DNA of 64,000 bases. Source: Streptomyces cylindrosporus. Its GTDB lineage: Bacteria; Actinomycetota; Actinomycetes; Streptomycetales; Streptomycetaceae. Every line of letters starts with the position of its first letter. The stretch's first letter is position 1. The stretch lies in contig NZ_JALDAY010000002.1 of assembly GCF_022698165.1 (NCBI RefSeq), positions 1-64,000 on the forward strand, in the 5' to 3' direction. Shown one piece after another: positions 17,329 to 26,003 of the stretch. The translations under genes were made by a program, and so were the position numbers. Below the pieces are notes generated by a model. It made no database searches, was not told the origin of the DNA, and worked only from the letters and a program-made list of their open reading frames with translations.

Positions 17329-18291
17329 ATGACCGAGCAGGCGCAGTCCCTCGACTTGATCACTATGGGCCGTATCGGAGTGGACATCTACCCTCTGCAG
17401 TCCGGCGTTCCTCTGTCGCAGGTCGAGACCTTCGGCAAGTTCCTCGGCGGTTCGGCGGCGAACGTCGCCGTGGCGGCGGCCCGCCTCGGCCGGTCCACCG
17501 CGGTGATCACCCGCACCGGGGACGACCCCTTCGGCGCCTATCTCCATCAGGCACTGAAGGAGATAGGCGTGGACGACCGCTGGGTCACACCCGTGGCCGC
17601 CCATCCGACGCCGGTGACCTTCTGCGAGATCTTCCCGCCGGACGACTTCCCTCTGTACTTCTACCGGCAGCCTAAGGCTCCTGACCTGGAGATTCACACC
17701 GAGGAGCTGGACTACTTCGCCATTCGGGCGACCAGGGTCTTCTGGATCACCGGCACCGGCCTAAGCGAGGAGCCCAGCCGCTCGGCCACGCTCGCCGCTC
17801 TCAAGGCGCGCGACAAGGCGGGCATCACGGTCTTCGACCTCGACTGGCGGCCCATGTTCTGGCGCGATCCGGAGGAGGCCCGCCCGTACTACGCGGAGGC
17901 CCTGCGGCATGCCACGGTCGCCGTCGGCAACCTCGACGAGTGCGAGGTCGCCACCGGGGTCCGCGAGCCGCAGGCCTGCGCCGAGGCGCTGCTGGCGGCG
18001 GGCGTGGAGCTGGCGGTCGTCAAGCAGGGCCCCAAGGGCGTGCTCGCGGTGCACCGGGACGGCAGCAGCGCGGAGGTCCCGCCGGTGCCGGTCGAGGTGG
18101 CGAACGGGCTGGGCGCGGGCGACGCCTTCGGCGGTTCCCTCGTGCACGGGCTGCTTTCCGGCTGGGATTTGGCCGAAACCATGCGGTACGCCAATGCGGC
18201 CGGCGCCCTCGTCGCCTCCCGTCTCGCCTGCTCCTCCGCGATGCCCACCCCGGCCGAGGTCTACGACCTCCTCGCGCGCGCGACTCCCTGA
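17329..18291 (+). CDS. iolC: 5-dehydro-2-deoxygluconokinase (IolC)
   Basis: 320 aa from ATG 17329. A PfkB-family sugar kinase: ITMGRIGVDIYPLQSGVPL at the N-terminus, GGSAANVAVAAARLG as first signature and NGLGAGDAFGGSLVHGLL as second, with the catalytic Asp in GAGDAF. IolC phosphorylates 5-dehydro-2-deoxy-D-gluconate in inositol breakdown. DLDWRPMFW matches IolC proteins. First gene of the rightward iolC - aldolase-like - iolB - iolD - gntR unit. The promoter lies so close that the mRNA may be leaderless. High confidence from motifs and from iolB and iolD downstream. Confidence 0.95.
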   Translation: MTEQAQSLDLITMGRIGVDIYPLQSGVPLSQVETFGKFLGGSAANVAVAAARLGRSTAVITRTGDDPFGAYLHQALKEIGVDDRWVTPVAAHPTPVTFCEIFPPDDFPLYFYRQPKAPDLEIHTEELDYFAIRATRVFWITGTGLSEEPSRSATLAALKARDKAGITVFDLDWRPMFWRDPEEARPYYAEALRHATVAVGNLDECEVATGVREPQACAEALLAAGVELAVVKQGPKGVLAVHRDGSSAEVPPVPVEVANGLGAGDAFGGSLVHGLLSGWDLAETMRYANAAGALVASRLACSSAMPTPAEVYDLLARATP

Positions 18292-18305
18292 AACGGAGCT
18301 TCCAC

Positions 18306-19184
18306 TTGTCCCTCAGCATCCCCGACCTCGTCTCGGTCCGGGCCCGGCACCCGGAGGCCGTGGCCGAGGCGGCCGCCCGGCGCGCCCGCAGGCCCCTCCT
18401 GGGCGACCGTGGCCGACTGATGATCGTGGCCGCCGACCACCCGGCCCGCGGCGCGCTCGGCGTCGGCGGCCGCAGGCTCGCCATGGCCAACCGGGCCGAC
18501 CTGCTGGAACGTCTCTGCATCGCGCTGTCGCGGCCCGGCGTCGACGGGGTGCTGGCCACGGCCGACATCCTGGAGGACCTGCTCCTGCTCGGGGTGCTGG
18601 AGAACAAGGTGGTGATGGGCTCCATGAACCGCGGGGGCCTGGCGGGCGCCCGCTTCGAGATGGACGACCGCTTCACCGGCCACCGCGCCGAGGACATCGC
18701 CCGGCTCCGCTTCGACGCGGGCAAGCTGCTGCTCCGTATCGACTACGAGGACCCGGGTTCGCTGACCACCCTGGAGTCCACGGCCCGCGCGATCGACGAC
18801 ATGGCGGCGCATCGACTCCCGCTGTTCGTCGAGCCGTTCCTCTCCCGTCGGATCGGCGGGAAGGTCACGAACGACCTGTCCGCCGAGGCCGTCACCAAGT
18901 CCATCGCCATCGCCTCCGGGCTCGGCGGCACCTCCGCCCACACCTGGCTGAAGCTGCCGGTGACCGAGAACCCGGACGACATGGCCGAGGTCATGGAGAC
19001 GTCCACGCTGCCCGCCGTGCTGCTGGGCGGGGAGGTCGGGGACGATCAGGACGGGGCGTACGAGAAGTGGCGCAAGGCGCTGCGGCTGCCCACCGTCCTG
19101 GGCATGGTCGTCGGCCGGTCGCTGCTGTATCCGGCCGTGGGCAGTGTGGAGACGGCGGTCGACACGGCCGTCGGGCTGCTGTGA
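18306..19184 (+). CDS. Cgl0159-type (beta/alpha)8 aldolase-like protein
   Basis: 292 aa. The best start is TTG 18306 (LSLSIPDLVSV), with CGGAG 8 bases upstream and 14 bases after the iolC stop; no ATG fits. Blocks RLMIVAADHPARGALGVGG, DGVLATADILEDLLLLG, GSMNRGGLAG and KLLLRIDYEDP resemble the DeoC/LacD/FbaB aldolase superfamily found in actinobacterial inositol clusters (the Corynebacterium Cgl0159 group). Because no separate IolJ aldolase is present in this window, it may cleave the phosphorylated 2-deoxy-5-keto-gluconate made by IolC. The lysine needed for a Schiff base (candidate KLLLRIDYEDP) is only a suggestion. Confidence 0.82.
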   Translation: MSLSIPDLVSVRARHPEAVAEAAARRARRPLLGDRGRLMIVAADHPARGALGVGGRRLAMANRADLLERLCIALSRPGVDGVLATADILEDLLLLGVLENKVVMGSMNRGGLAGARFEMDDRFTGHRAEDIARLRFDAGKLLLRIDYEDPGSLTTLESTARAIDDMAAHRLPLFVEPFLSRRIGGKVTNDLSAEAVTKSIAIASGLGGTSAHTWLKLPVTENPDDMAEVMETSTLPAVLLGGEVGDDQDGAYEKWRKALRLPTVLGMVVGRSLLYPAVGSVETAVDTAVGLL

Positions 19185-19217
19185 CGTGCCTGTCATGACA
19201 CGGACGAGGAGTGCCAT

Positions 19218-20108
19218 ATGACATACCACCTTCCCGCCGGAAAGGCCCTCGGCGGCCCCTACGTCGTCGACGTGACCCCGGAGAAGGCCGGCTGGGGCTA
19301 CTCCAGCCTGCGTGTCCTGGAGCTCCCGCCGGGCGGCACGCACACCTTCGACACCGGCGAGAGCGAGTGGATCGTGCTGCCGCTGAGCGGCGGCTGCACG
19401 GTGTCGGCCGCCGACGACTTCGGCCACGACACCTTCGAACTCACCGGCCGCGACGGCGTGTTCAGCGCGGTCAGCGACTTCGCGTACGTACCGCGCGACG
19501 CCCGTACGACGGTGTCGTCCGCGGGCGGCGGTCGGTTCGCGCTGACCGGCGCCCGCTGCACCCGCCGGCTGCCCGCCCGCTACGGCCCGGCCTCCTCGGT
19601 GCCGGTGGAGCTGCGCGGCACCGGGAACTGCTCCCGGCAGGTCAACAACTTCGGTGCGGCGAGCGTCTTCGAGTGCGACAGGCTGATCGCGGTCGAGGTG
19701 ATCACGCCGGGCGGCAACTGGTCGTCCTTCCCGCCGCACAAGCACGACGAGCACCGGCCCGGCGAGGAGTCCGTCCTCGAAGAGGTCTACTACTTCGAGT
19801 TCGCCGACCACGACGGCGTCCCCGGCCTCGGCTACCAGCGCGTCTCGCCCTCCGGCCAGGGCCGCAACACCGACGTACTCGCCGAAGTGCGCGGCGGGGA
19901 CGTCGTGCTGATCCCCGACGGCTGGCACGGGCCCTCGATGGCGGTGCCCGGCCACCACATGTACTACCTGAACGTCATGGCGGGCCCCGAGCCCGAGCGC
20001 GCCTGGCTGATCTGCGACCACCCGGACCACGCCTGGGTCCGCTCCACCTGGCCGGACCAGCCCGTCGACCCCCGACTGCCCCTCTACACGGCCCCGGAGA
20101 AGTCCTGA
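19218..20108 (+). CDS. iolB: 5-deoxy-glucuronate isomerase (IolB)
   Basis: 296 aa, ATG 19218 with GACGAGGAG upstream. Bicupin protein with family blocks GWGYSSLRVLELPPGGTH, ESEWIVLPLSGG and the C-terminal metal-site block FPPHKHDEHRPGEESVLEE, which contains the His and Glu ligands. IolB converts 5-deoxy-D-glucuronate to 5-dehydro-2-deoxygluconate, the IolC substrate. Its stop overlaps the start of iolD (TGATG), so the two are translationally coupled. Confidence 0.96.
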   Translation: MTYHLPAGKALGGPYVVDVTPEKAGWGYSSLRVLELPPGGTHTFDTGESEWIVLPLSGGCTVSAADDFGHDTFELTGRDGVFSAVSDFAYVPRDARTTVSSAGGGRFALTGARCTRRLPARYGPASSVPVELRGTGNCSRQVNNFGAASVFECDRLIAVEVITPGGNWSSFPPHKHDEHRPGEESVLEEVYYFEFADHDGVPGLGYQRVSPSGQGRNTDVLAEVRGGDVVLIPDGWHGPSMAVPGHHMYYLNVMAGPEPERAWLICDHPDHAWVRSTWPDQPVDPRLPLYTAPEKS

Positions 20109-21988
20109 TGAGCACCGCCCCCACCCGCCGCCTCACCGTCGCCCAGGCACTCGTGCGGTTCCTGTCCGTCCAGTACACGGAGCGCGACGGCGTCCGGCGG
20201 CGGCTGATCGCCGGCACCTGGGGCATCTTCGGCCATGGCAACGTCGCCGGGCTCGGGCAGGCCCTCCTGGAGGCGGGCGAGGACACCATGCCGTTCCACC
20301 AGGGCCGCAACGAGCAGGCCATGGTGCACGCGGCCGTCGGCCACGCCCGCCAGCTCGACCGGCTCTCCGCGCAGGCGGTCACCACCTCCATCGGCCCCGG
20401 CGCGACGAACCTCGTCACCGGCGCCGCCCTCGCCACCATCAACCGCCTCCCGGTCCTGCTCCTGCCCGGCGACTACTTCGCGACCCGCGTCGCCGACCCG
20501 CTCCTCCAGCAACTGGAGCACCCGGTGGAGGCGGACCTGTCGGTGAACGACACCCTCCGCCCGGTGTCCCGCTACTTCGACCGCGTCACCCGCCCCGAGA
20601 CCCTGATCCCCTCCGCGCTCAACGCCATGCGCGTCCTCGCCGACCCCGCCGAGACCGGCGCGGTCACCCTGGCCCTCCCCCAGGACGTGCAGGCGGAGGC
20701 GTACGACTGGCCGGAGGAGTTCTTCGCCGAGCGGGTGTGGCACGTACGGCGTCCCGCTCCCGACCCCCAGGAGCTGGCGGAGGCGGTGGCGGCGATCCGG
20801 GCCGCCGAGCGACCGCTGATCGTGGCGGGCGGCGGCATCCACCACAGCGCGGCCGAGGAGGCGCTGAAGGCGCTGGTGGACGCCACCGGCATCCCGGTCT
20901 CCTCGACCCAGGCCGGCAAGGGCTCGCTCCGCCACGACCACCCCGCCGACCTCGGCGGCATCGGCCACACCGGCACGGCGGTCTGCGACGACATCGCGCG
21001 CACGGCGGACCTGGTCATCGGCGTCGGGACGCGCTACACGGACTTCACGACCGCCTCCAACACCCTCTTCCAGAAGCCGGACGTCCGCTTCGTCAACCTC
21101 AACATCGCGGCCTTCGACGCTCACAAGCTGGCGGCGCGCACCCTCGTGTGCGACGCGCGCGCGGGGCTCACGGCGTTGACGGAGGGTCTGGCCGGGCATC
21201 GTGTGAACGCGGCTTACGAGGCCGAGTACCGGGCGGGCAAGGAACGCTGGGAAGGGGTGGTCGACGCCGCTTTCACCGCCGCCGACGAGAACGCCGTACC
21301 CACCCAGACCCAGGTGCTGGGCGCCCTGGACGCGGTCGTGGGCGACGAGGACGTGGTGATCAACGCGGCCGGCTCGCTCCCCGGCGACCTGCACAAGCTG
21401 TGGCGGGCCCGCAGCCGGCGCCAGTACCACCTGGAGTACGGCTACTCCTGCATGGGCTACGAGATCCCGGCCGGCATCGGCGTCCAGCAGGCCGCCCCCG
21501 GCACCCCGGTCTGGTCGCTGGTCGGCGACGGCACCTACCTGATGATGCCGACCGAGATCGTCACCGCAGTCCAGGAGGGCCTGCCGGTCAACCTGGTCTT
21601 GATCCAGAACCACGGCTACGCCTCCATCGGCGGCCTGTCCGAGTCGGTCGGCGGCGAGCGCTTCGGCACCGCCTACCGCTACCGGGCCGCCGACGGCACC
21701 TTCTCCGGCGCCCCGCTCCCCGTCGACCTGGCCGCCAACGCGGGCAGCCTCGGCATGGACGTACTGCGGGCCAAGACGGTCCGCGAACTGCGTGAGGCGC
21801 TCGCCGCGGCCCGCGCCTCCGACCGCCCCACCTGCGTGTACGTCGAGACCGACACGGCGACCCCGACGGCTCCCCCGGCCGAGGCCTGGTGGGACGTGCC
21901 GGTGGCCGAGACCGCCTCCCGCGAGGCCGCCGTACGGGCCCGCGAGGAGTACGACCGACAGGTCGCCGGGCAGCGCCGCCACCTGTGA
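20108..21988 (+). CDS. iolD: 3D-(3,5/4)-trihydroxycyclohexane-1,2-dione hydrolase (IolD)
   Basis: 626 aa, ATG 20108 overlapping the iolB stop. A thiamine-diphosphate enzyme: N-terminal pyrimidine-binding domain with the catalytic-type Glu in MPFHQGRNEQAMVHAAVG, a central domain, and a C-terminal TPP motif GDGTYLMMPTEIVTAVQEG followed by LIQNHGYASIGGL. IolD opens the cyclohexane-dione ring to 5-deoxy-glucuronate. Length and motifs are normal for the family. Its neighbours complete the central steps IolE-IolD-IolB-IolC within 9 kb. Confidence 0.96.
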   Translation: MSTAPTRRLTVAQALVRFLSVQYTERDGVRRRLIAGTWGIFGHGNVAGLGQALLEAGEDTMPFHQGRNEQAMVHAAVGHARQLDRLSAQAVTTSIGPGATNLVTGAALATINRLPVLLLPGDYFATRVADPLLQQLEHPVEADLSVNDTLRPVSRYFDRVTRPETLIPSALNAMRVLADPAETGAVTLALPQDVQAEAYDWPEEFFAERVWHVRRPAPDPQELAEAVAAIRAAERPLIVAGGGIHHSAAEEALKALVDATGIPVSSTQAGKGSLRHDHPADLGGIGHTGTAVCDDIARTADLVIGVGTRYTDFTTASNTLFQKPDVRFVNLNIAAFDAHKLAARTLVCDARAGLTALTEGLAGHRVNAAYEAEYRAGKERWEGVVDAAFTAADENAVPTQTQVLGALDAVVGDEDVVINAAGSLPGDLHKLWRARSRRQYHLEYGYSCMGYEIPAGIGVQQAAPGTPVWSLVGDGTYLMMPTEIVTAVQEGLPVNLVLIQNHGYASIGGLSESVGGERFGTAYRYRAADGTFSGAPLPVDLAANAGSLGMDVLRAKTVRELREALAAARASDRPTCVYVETDTATPTAPPAEAWWDVPVAETASREAAVRAREEYDRQVAGQRRHL

Positions 21989-22029
21989 ACCACTGTTTCC
22001 CGGAGAACTCAACGGAGGGAGGTACGTCC

Positions 22030-22815
22030 ATGGCGAAGACCCGTGGCGCGACCCGTGCCGCGAACGCCCCCGCGCTCGACTCCCTGGACTTCGCCCTGGA
22101 CCGGGGCAGTCCGGTACCGCTCTACTACCAGCTCGCCCAGCAGCTGGAGGCGGCGATCGAGCACGGGGCACTCGCCCCGGGAAACCTCCTGGGCAACGAG
22201 ATCGACCTCTCGACCCGCCTCGGCCTGTCCAGACCCACCGTCCGCCAGGCCATCCAGTCCCTGGTCGACAAGGGCCTGCTGGTGCGGCGCCGGGGCGTGG
22301 GCACGCAGGTGGTGCACAGCCAGGTCAAACGCCCCCTGGAGCTGAGCAGTCTCTACGACGACCTGGAGGCGGCCGGCCAGGGCCCGACCACCCAGGTGGT
22401 GCGCAACGAGCGCGAGGCGGCGTCCGCCGATGTCGCCGCCGCGCTCGGCATCGCCGAGGGCGGCGAGGTGATCGCCCTGGAGCGCCTGCGCCTCACCCAC
22501 GGCCAGCCGGTCGCACTGCTGTGCAACTACCTCCCCGCGACCCTCCTCGACCTGGATTCGTCCCGTCTGGAGGCGACCGGCCTGTACCGGATGATGCGCA
22601 CGGCCGGCATCACCCTGCACAGCGCCCGCCAGACCATCGGCGCCCGCTCCGCCACCCCCGAGGAGGCGGCCCGGCTGGACGAGCAGCCGGGCGCCGCCCT
22701 GCTGACCATGCAGCGCACGGCGTACGACGACACGGGCCGCCCGGTCGAGTACGGAACCCACATCTACCGGGCCTCCCGCTACGCCTTCGACTTCCAGCTG
22801 CTCGTCCGGCCCTGA
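22030..22815 (+). CDS. GntR-family (HutC subfamily) transcriptional regulator
   Basis: 261 aa, ATG 22030 with a strong GGAGGGAGG upstream. The N-terminal winged helix (PLYYQLAQQLEAAIEHGALA, then LSTRLGLSRPTVRQAIQSL, residues about 35-95) is joined to a C-terminal UTRA effector domain (EVIALERLRLTHGQPVALL, PVEYGTHIYRASRYAFDFQL). It is 41 bases after iolD, so probably the last gene of the iol operon, and is closed by a hairpin at 22826-22864. Likely senses a sugar or cyclitol phosphate and controls the iol genes; this is inference from position and family. Confidence 0.92.
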   Translation: MAKTRGATRAANAPALDSLDFALDRGSPVPLYYQLAQQLEAAIEHGALAPGNLLGNEIDLSTRLGLSRPTVRQAIQSLVDKGLLVRRRGVGTQVVHSQVKRPLELSSLYDDLEAAGQGPTTQVVRNEREAASADVAAALGIAEGGEVIALERLRLTHGQPVALLCNYLPATLLDLDSSRLEATGLYRMMRTAGITLHSARQTIGARSATPEEAARLDEQPGAALLTMQRTAYDDTGRPVEYGTHIYRASRYAFDFQLLVRP

Positions 22816-22825
22816 CCCGGCGCCC

Positions 22826-22864
22826 GCGCCCCTGTCCCCTTGACTCGGGAGGGACGAGGGGCGC
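22826..22864 (+). terminator. Terminator-like hairpin after the iol operon
   Basis: GCGCCCCT (22826-22833) pairs with AGGGGCGC (22857-22864) and TCCC (22835-22838) with GGGA (22851-22854), 11 bases after the gntR stop. It separates the iol transcript from galE and the first palindromic element. Confidence 0.65.
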
Positions 22865-22870
22865 AGAGTC

Positions 22871-22893
22871 GTACATATACGTCGTAAACATAC
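22871..22893 (-). promoter_or_regulatory. Shared palindromic element of the polysaccharide locus, copy 1
   Basis: Minus-strand core GTTTACGACGTATAT (22889-22875), flanked by GTA and TAC. It matches the consensus RTTTACGNCGTATAC at all but the last position. It lies 49 bases upstream of the galE start, between the iol terminator and galE. Confidence 0.7.
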
Positions 22894-22938
22894 GGCGTTA
22901 CGTCACGACGTCCACCCCGCGAGGGCCGGTGAGGCACC

Positions 22939-24045
22939 GTGGATCAGGAGCGGCGAGCACGGGCGCGCCAGGGGGCGGGTTCGCCGTGGGCTCCGTCCAC
23001 CGTCCTGGTCACCGGGGGCGCCGGCTTCATCGGCAGCCATGCCTGCGTGGAGCTCCTCGACCACGGCTACGAGGTGATCGTGGTCGACGACTACACCAAC
23101 AGCACGCCCCAGGTCTTCGCGCGGGTCGAGCGGATCGCGGGCCGTTTCGTGGGGGCCGTGTACGAGCTCGACATCCGCGACCGGCGCGCCCTGTCGGCGG
23201 TCTTCGACCGCCACCCGGTGGACGCGGTCATGCACTTCGCCGCGCTCAAGTCGGCGAGCCGCTCGACCGGGACGCCGATCGAGTACTACGACACCAACGT
23301 CGGCGGCACCACCGCCCTGCTCCGCACGATGCACGAGCACGGTGTGCACCGGCTGGTCTTCTCCTCCTCCGGCTCGGTCTACGGCGACGCGGGCGGCGGG
23401 CTCCTCGACGAGACCACCCCGGCCAGGCCGGCCAACCCGTACGCGGCCTCCAAGTGGCTGTGCGAGCAGATCCTGGCCGACGTGTGCCGCCGCTGCCCCG
23501 AGTACACGGTGCTGTGCCTGCGCTACTTCAACCCGACCGGCGCTCACGCCAGCGGACTGCTCGGCGAGGACCCGCTGGGCGTGCCCGAGAACCTCATGCC
23601 GAACGTCGCCCGGGTGGCCGACGGCCGCAGGGAGCGGCTGCGGGTCTTCGGCGGCGACTATCCAACCCCGGACGGCACCGCGATCCGCGACTACATCCAC
23701 GTGATGGACACCGTCGAGGCCCACCGGGTGGCCCTCGACCACCTGGTCGACGCACCGGGCATGCGGGTCTTCAACCTGGGCCTGGGGCAGGGCAGTTCGG
23801 TCCTGGACGTGGTCGCCGTGTTCGCCGAGACCGTCGGCCGCCCGGTTCCGTACGAGATCGGCCCGCGCCGGCCCGGCGACGTGGCCGCGCTGGTCTCCGA
23901 CGCGAGTGCCGTGACGCGGGCGTGGGGCTGGCGTCCGACCCGGGACCTGGCGGACATGTGCCGGGACGCCTGGCGGTTCCAGCAGCTCAACCCGCACGGG
24001 TACGCCGGGGCCGCGCGCCGCCCGAACTCCGAGCATCCAGAGTGA
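22939..24045 (+). CDS. galE: UDP-glucose 4-epimerase family protein (GalE-like)
   Basis: 368 aa, GTG 22939 with GTGAGG upstream. An extended SDR: TVLVTGGAGFIGSHACVELL with the NAD motif GGAGFIG near residue 26, the catalytic Ser in VFSSSGSVYGD, and YxxxK in NPYAASKWLCE. LRYFNPTGAHASGLLGEDP is a GalE signature. It interconverts UDP-glucose and UDP-galactose, or the GlcNAc forms, to supply precursors for the polysaccharide. A palindromic element precedes it. Its last 59 bases overlap the convergent GH15 gene, an unusually long overlap. The N-terminal extension of about 20 residues is variable and the true start could be downstream. Confidence 0.92.
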   Translation: MDQERRARARQGAGSPWAPSTVLVTGGAGFIGSHACVELLDHGYEVIVVDDYTNSTPQVFARVERIAGRFVGAVYELDIRDRRALSAVFDRHPVDAVMHFAALKSASRSTGTPIEYYDTNVGGTTALLRTMHEHGVHRLVFSSSGSVYGDAGGGLLDETTPARPANPYAASKWLCEQILADVCRRCPEYTVLCLRYFNPTGAHASGLLGEDPLGVPENLMPNVARVADGRRERLRVFGGDYPTPDGTAIRDYIHVMDTVEAHRVALDHLVDAPGMRVFNLGLGQGSSVLDVVAVFAETVGRPVPYEIGPRRPGDVAALVSDASAVTRAWGWRPTRDLADMCRDAWRFQQLNPHGYAGAARRPNSEHPE

Positions 24046-25792
24046 AGGCGGTCTCCACCAGGGCGAGGTGGCTGAACGCCTGTGGTGCGTTGCCCAGTTG
24101 GCGTCCGGCGTCCGGATCCCACTGCTGGGCGAGCAGCCCGACATCGTTGCGGACGCCCAGCACGCGCTCGAAGGCCTCGCGGGCCTCGGCGAGCCGGCCG
24201 GTGGCGGCGAGGGCGTCGGCGTACCAGAGGGAACAGGAGACGAAGACGCCCTCCGAGCCGAACTCGCCCCGGCCGTCGGGGGCGTAGCGCCTCATGAACC
24301 CGCCGTGCCGCAGCCGCCGCATGGCGCGGACGGTGCCGCGCACCCGCTCGTCGCGGGCCGGCAGGAAGCCGAGCCGTGGCATCAGCAGCGCGGAGGCGTC
24401 GAGGGCGCGGGAGCCGTAGGACTGGACGAAGGACCGCTGTCCGGCGTCCCAGCCCTCCCGGCACACCTCGCGGTGCACCGCGTCCCGCATGGCCCGCCAT
24501 TCGCCGGTGGAGCCGTTGCGGCCGAGCAGTGCGCCCATCTCCAGCGCGCGGTCGGCGGCCACCCAGGCCATCACCTTGGAGTGGACGAACTGCCGTCCCG
24601 GTCCGCGTACTTGCCACAGTCCCTGGTCGGGTTCCCGCCAGTGCCGCAGCAGATGGCCCATCATCGCCTCGACCAGGTCCCAGACGTGGGCGGGCATCGG
24701 GATCCCGGCCCGCAGCGACAGGCAGAAGGCGTCGAGGACTTCGCCGTACACGTCCAACTGGAACTGTTTCACCGCCGAGTTGCCGAACCGCACGGGCCGG
24801 GACCCCTCGTAGCCGGAGAGCCAGGGCGCCTCGGTCTCCGGCAGCAGCCGCTGCCCGCCGACGCCGTAGACGGCCTGGAGATCGGCGGGGTCGCCGGCGA
24901 TGGCCCGCACCAGCCAGTCCAGCCAGGCGGTCGCCTCCTCGCGGTAGCCGCTGCGCAGCAGGCAGGACAGGGTCAGGGTGGAGTCGCGCAGCCAGCAGTA
25001 GCGGTGGTCCCAGTTGCGCTCGCCGCCCACGCGCTCGGGCAGCGAGGTGGTGGGCGCGGCGACGATGCCGCCGGTGGGGGCGTAGGTGAGGGCCTTGAGC
25101 GTGATGAGCGACCGCACCACGGCATCCCGCCAGGGGCCGTCGTAACGGCACTGTCCGGCCCACCGCCGCCAGAAGTCGGCGGTCTCCTTCAGCAGCGTCT
25201 CGGCCGGGACGGCGAGCGGTGCGGGCGGTTCGGGCAGATGGGAGGGCGACCAGACGAGGGTGAGGGCGAGGCGCCGTCCGGCGGCGACGGTGAAGTCGTG
25301 GACGGTGCCCTGCCCGCCACTCGCCCCCTCGACGGGCCCGTCGGCCCCCAGCCAGACGGCGTCCGGCCCGGCGACCGCCACCGCGCACCGGTCGACGGCC
25401 CGGATCCAGGGCACGACCCGGCCCTGATGGAAGCGCAGCCGCAGCTCGCTGCGCATGGCCACCTCGCCCGCGAGCCCCTCGACGATCCGGACGAGACACG
25501 GCAGTCCGCCGCGGGGCGGCATGAAGTCGACGACCCGCACCGCGCCGGTGGCCGTCTCCCACCGCGACTCCAGCACCAGCGTGTCGGGCCGGTAGGCCCG
25601 CCGGTCACAGCCCCCGCCCCCGCGGGGCGCGACCCGCCAGAACCCGTTCCGCTCGTTCCCCACGAGCGCGGCCATGCAGGCGGGCGAGTCGAACCGCGGC
25701 AGACACAGCCAGTCGACGGACCCGTCCCGGCCGACCATGGCGGCGGTCTCCAGGTCGCTGAGGAGGGCGTAGGTCTCTATGGGTGCGCTCAT
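23987..25792 (-). CDS. GH15-family glycoside hydrolase (glucoamylase/trehalase-like)
   Basis: 601 aa from ATG 25792 (MSAPIETYALLSD); an upstream GTG 25912 would add 40 low-complexity residues and lacks a ribosome site. The N-terminal beta domain block DGSVDWLCLPRFDSPACMAAL is followed by an (alpha/alpha)6 barrel. RNWDHRYCWLRDSTLTLSCLL is the substrate-binding block, QGLWQVRGPGRQFVHSKVMAW holds a general-acid region, and EFGSEGVFVSCSLWYADAL the Glu of the general-base region. No signal peptide, so intracellular. Such enzymes act on alpha-glucosides, including trehalose in some actinobacteria. It is preceded by palindromic element copy 2 and is convergent with galE, implying a role tied to this glycopolymer. 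Substrate unknown. Confidence 0.9.
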   Translation of the reverse strand: MSAPIETYALLSDLETAAMVGRDGSVDWLCLPRFDSPACMAALVGNERNGFWRVAPRGGGGCDRRAYRPDTLVLESRWETATGAVRVVDFMPPRGGLPCLVRIVEGLAGEVAMRSELRLRFHQGRVVPWIRAVDRCAVAVAGPDAVWLGADGPVEGASGGQGTVHDFTVAAGRRLALTLVWSPSHLPEPPAPLAVPAETLLKETADFWRRWAGQCRYDGPWRDAVVRSLITLKALTYAPTGGIVAAPTTSLPERVGGERNWDHRYCWLRDSTLTLSCLLRSGYREEATAWLDWLVRAIAGDPADLQAVYGVGGQRLLPETEAPWLSGYEGSRPVRFGNSAVKQFQLDVYGEVLDAFCLSLRAGIPMPAHVWDLVEAMMGHLLRHWREPDQGLWQVRGPGRQFVHSKVMAWVAADRALEMGALLGRNGSTGEWRAMRDAVHREVCREGWDAGQRSFVQSYGSRALDASALLMPRLGFLPARDERVRGTVRAMRRLRHGGFMRRYAPDGRGEFGSEGVFVSCSLWYADALAATGRLAEAREAFERVLGVRNDVGLLAQQWDPDAGRQLGNAPQAFSHLALVETAFTLDARSSGGARPRRTRAG

Positions 25793-25936
25793 GGCCGGAG
25801 GCGGTCCCTGCGCCCCGGTGCGGTGGACCGGAGGTGGGGCGCCGACGGTGGCGGCAGCTCCACCGTCGGCGCCATCTGCGGGGACATCCGATTCCGCATC
25901 ACCCGTCACCACTGCGAGAGAAACGTACCTTCAACC

Positions 25937-25959
25937 GTACGTTTACGACGTATACACAC
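25937..25959 (+). promoter_or_regulatory. Shared palindromic element, copy 2
   Basis: Core GTTTACGACGTATAC (25941-25955), preceded by GTAC and followed by ACAC. It lies upstream of the leftward GH15 gene (148 bases from ATG 25792, 28 from GTG 25912). This copy matches the consensus at every core position. Confidence 0.7.
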
Positions 25960-26003
25960 ATCTTCGCCCGATGGCCTCCCGGGGTCAACCGCACGGGCCC
26001 GGA

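Noticed and set aside
22030..22893. GntR protein as the binder of the six palindromes
   Set aside because: Not excluded, but the element lacks the usual GT-n-TA-n-AC spacing of HutC-type sites, and gntR sits at the end of the iol operon; TetR is preferred.
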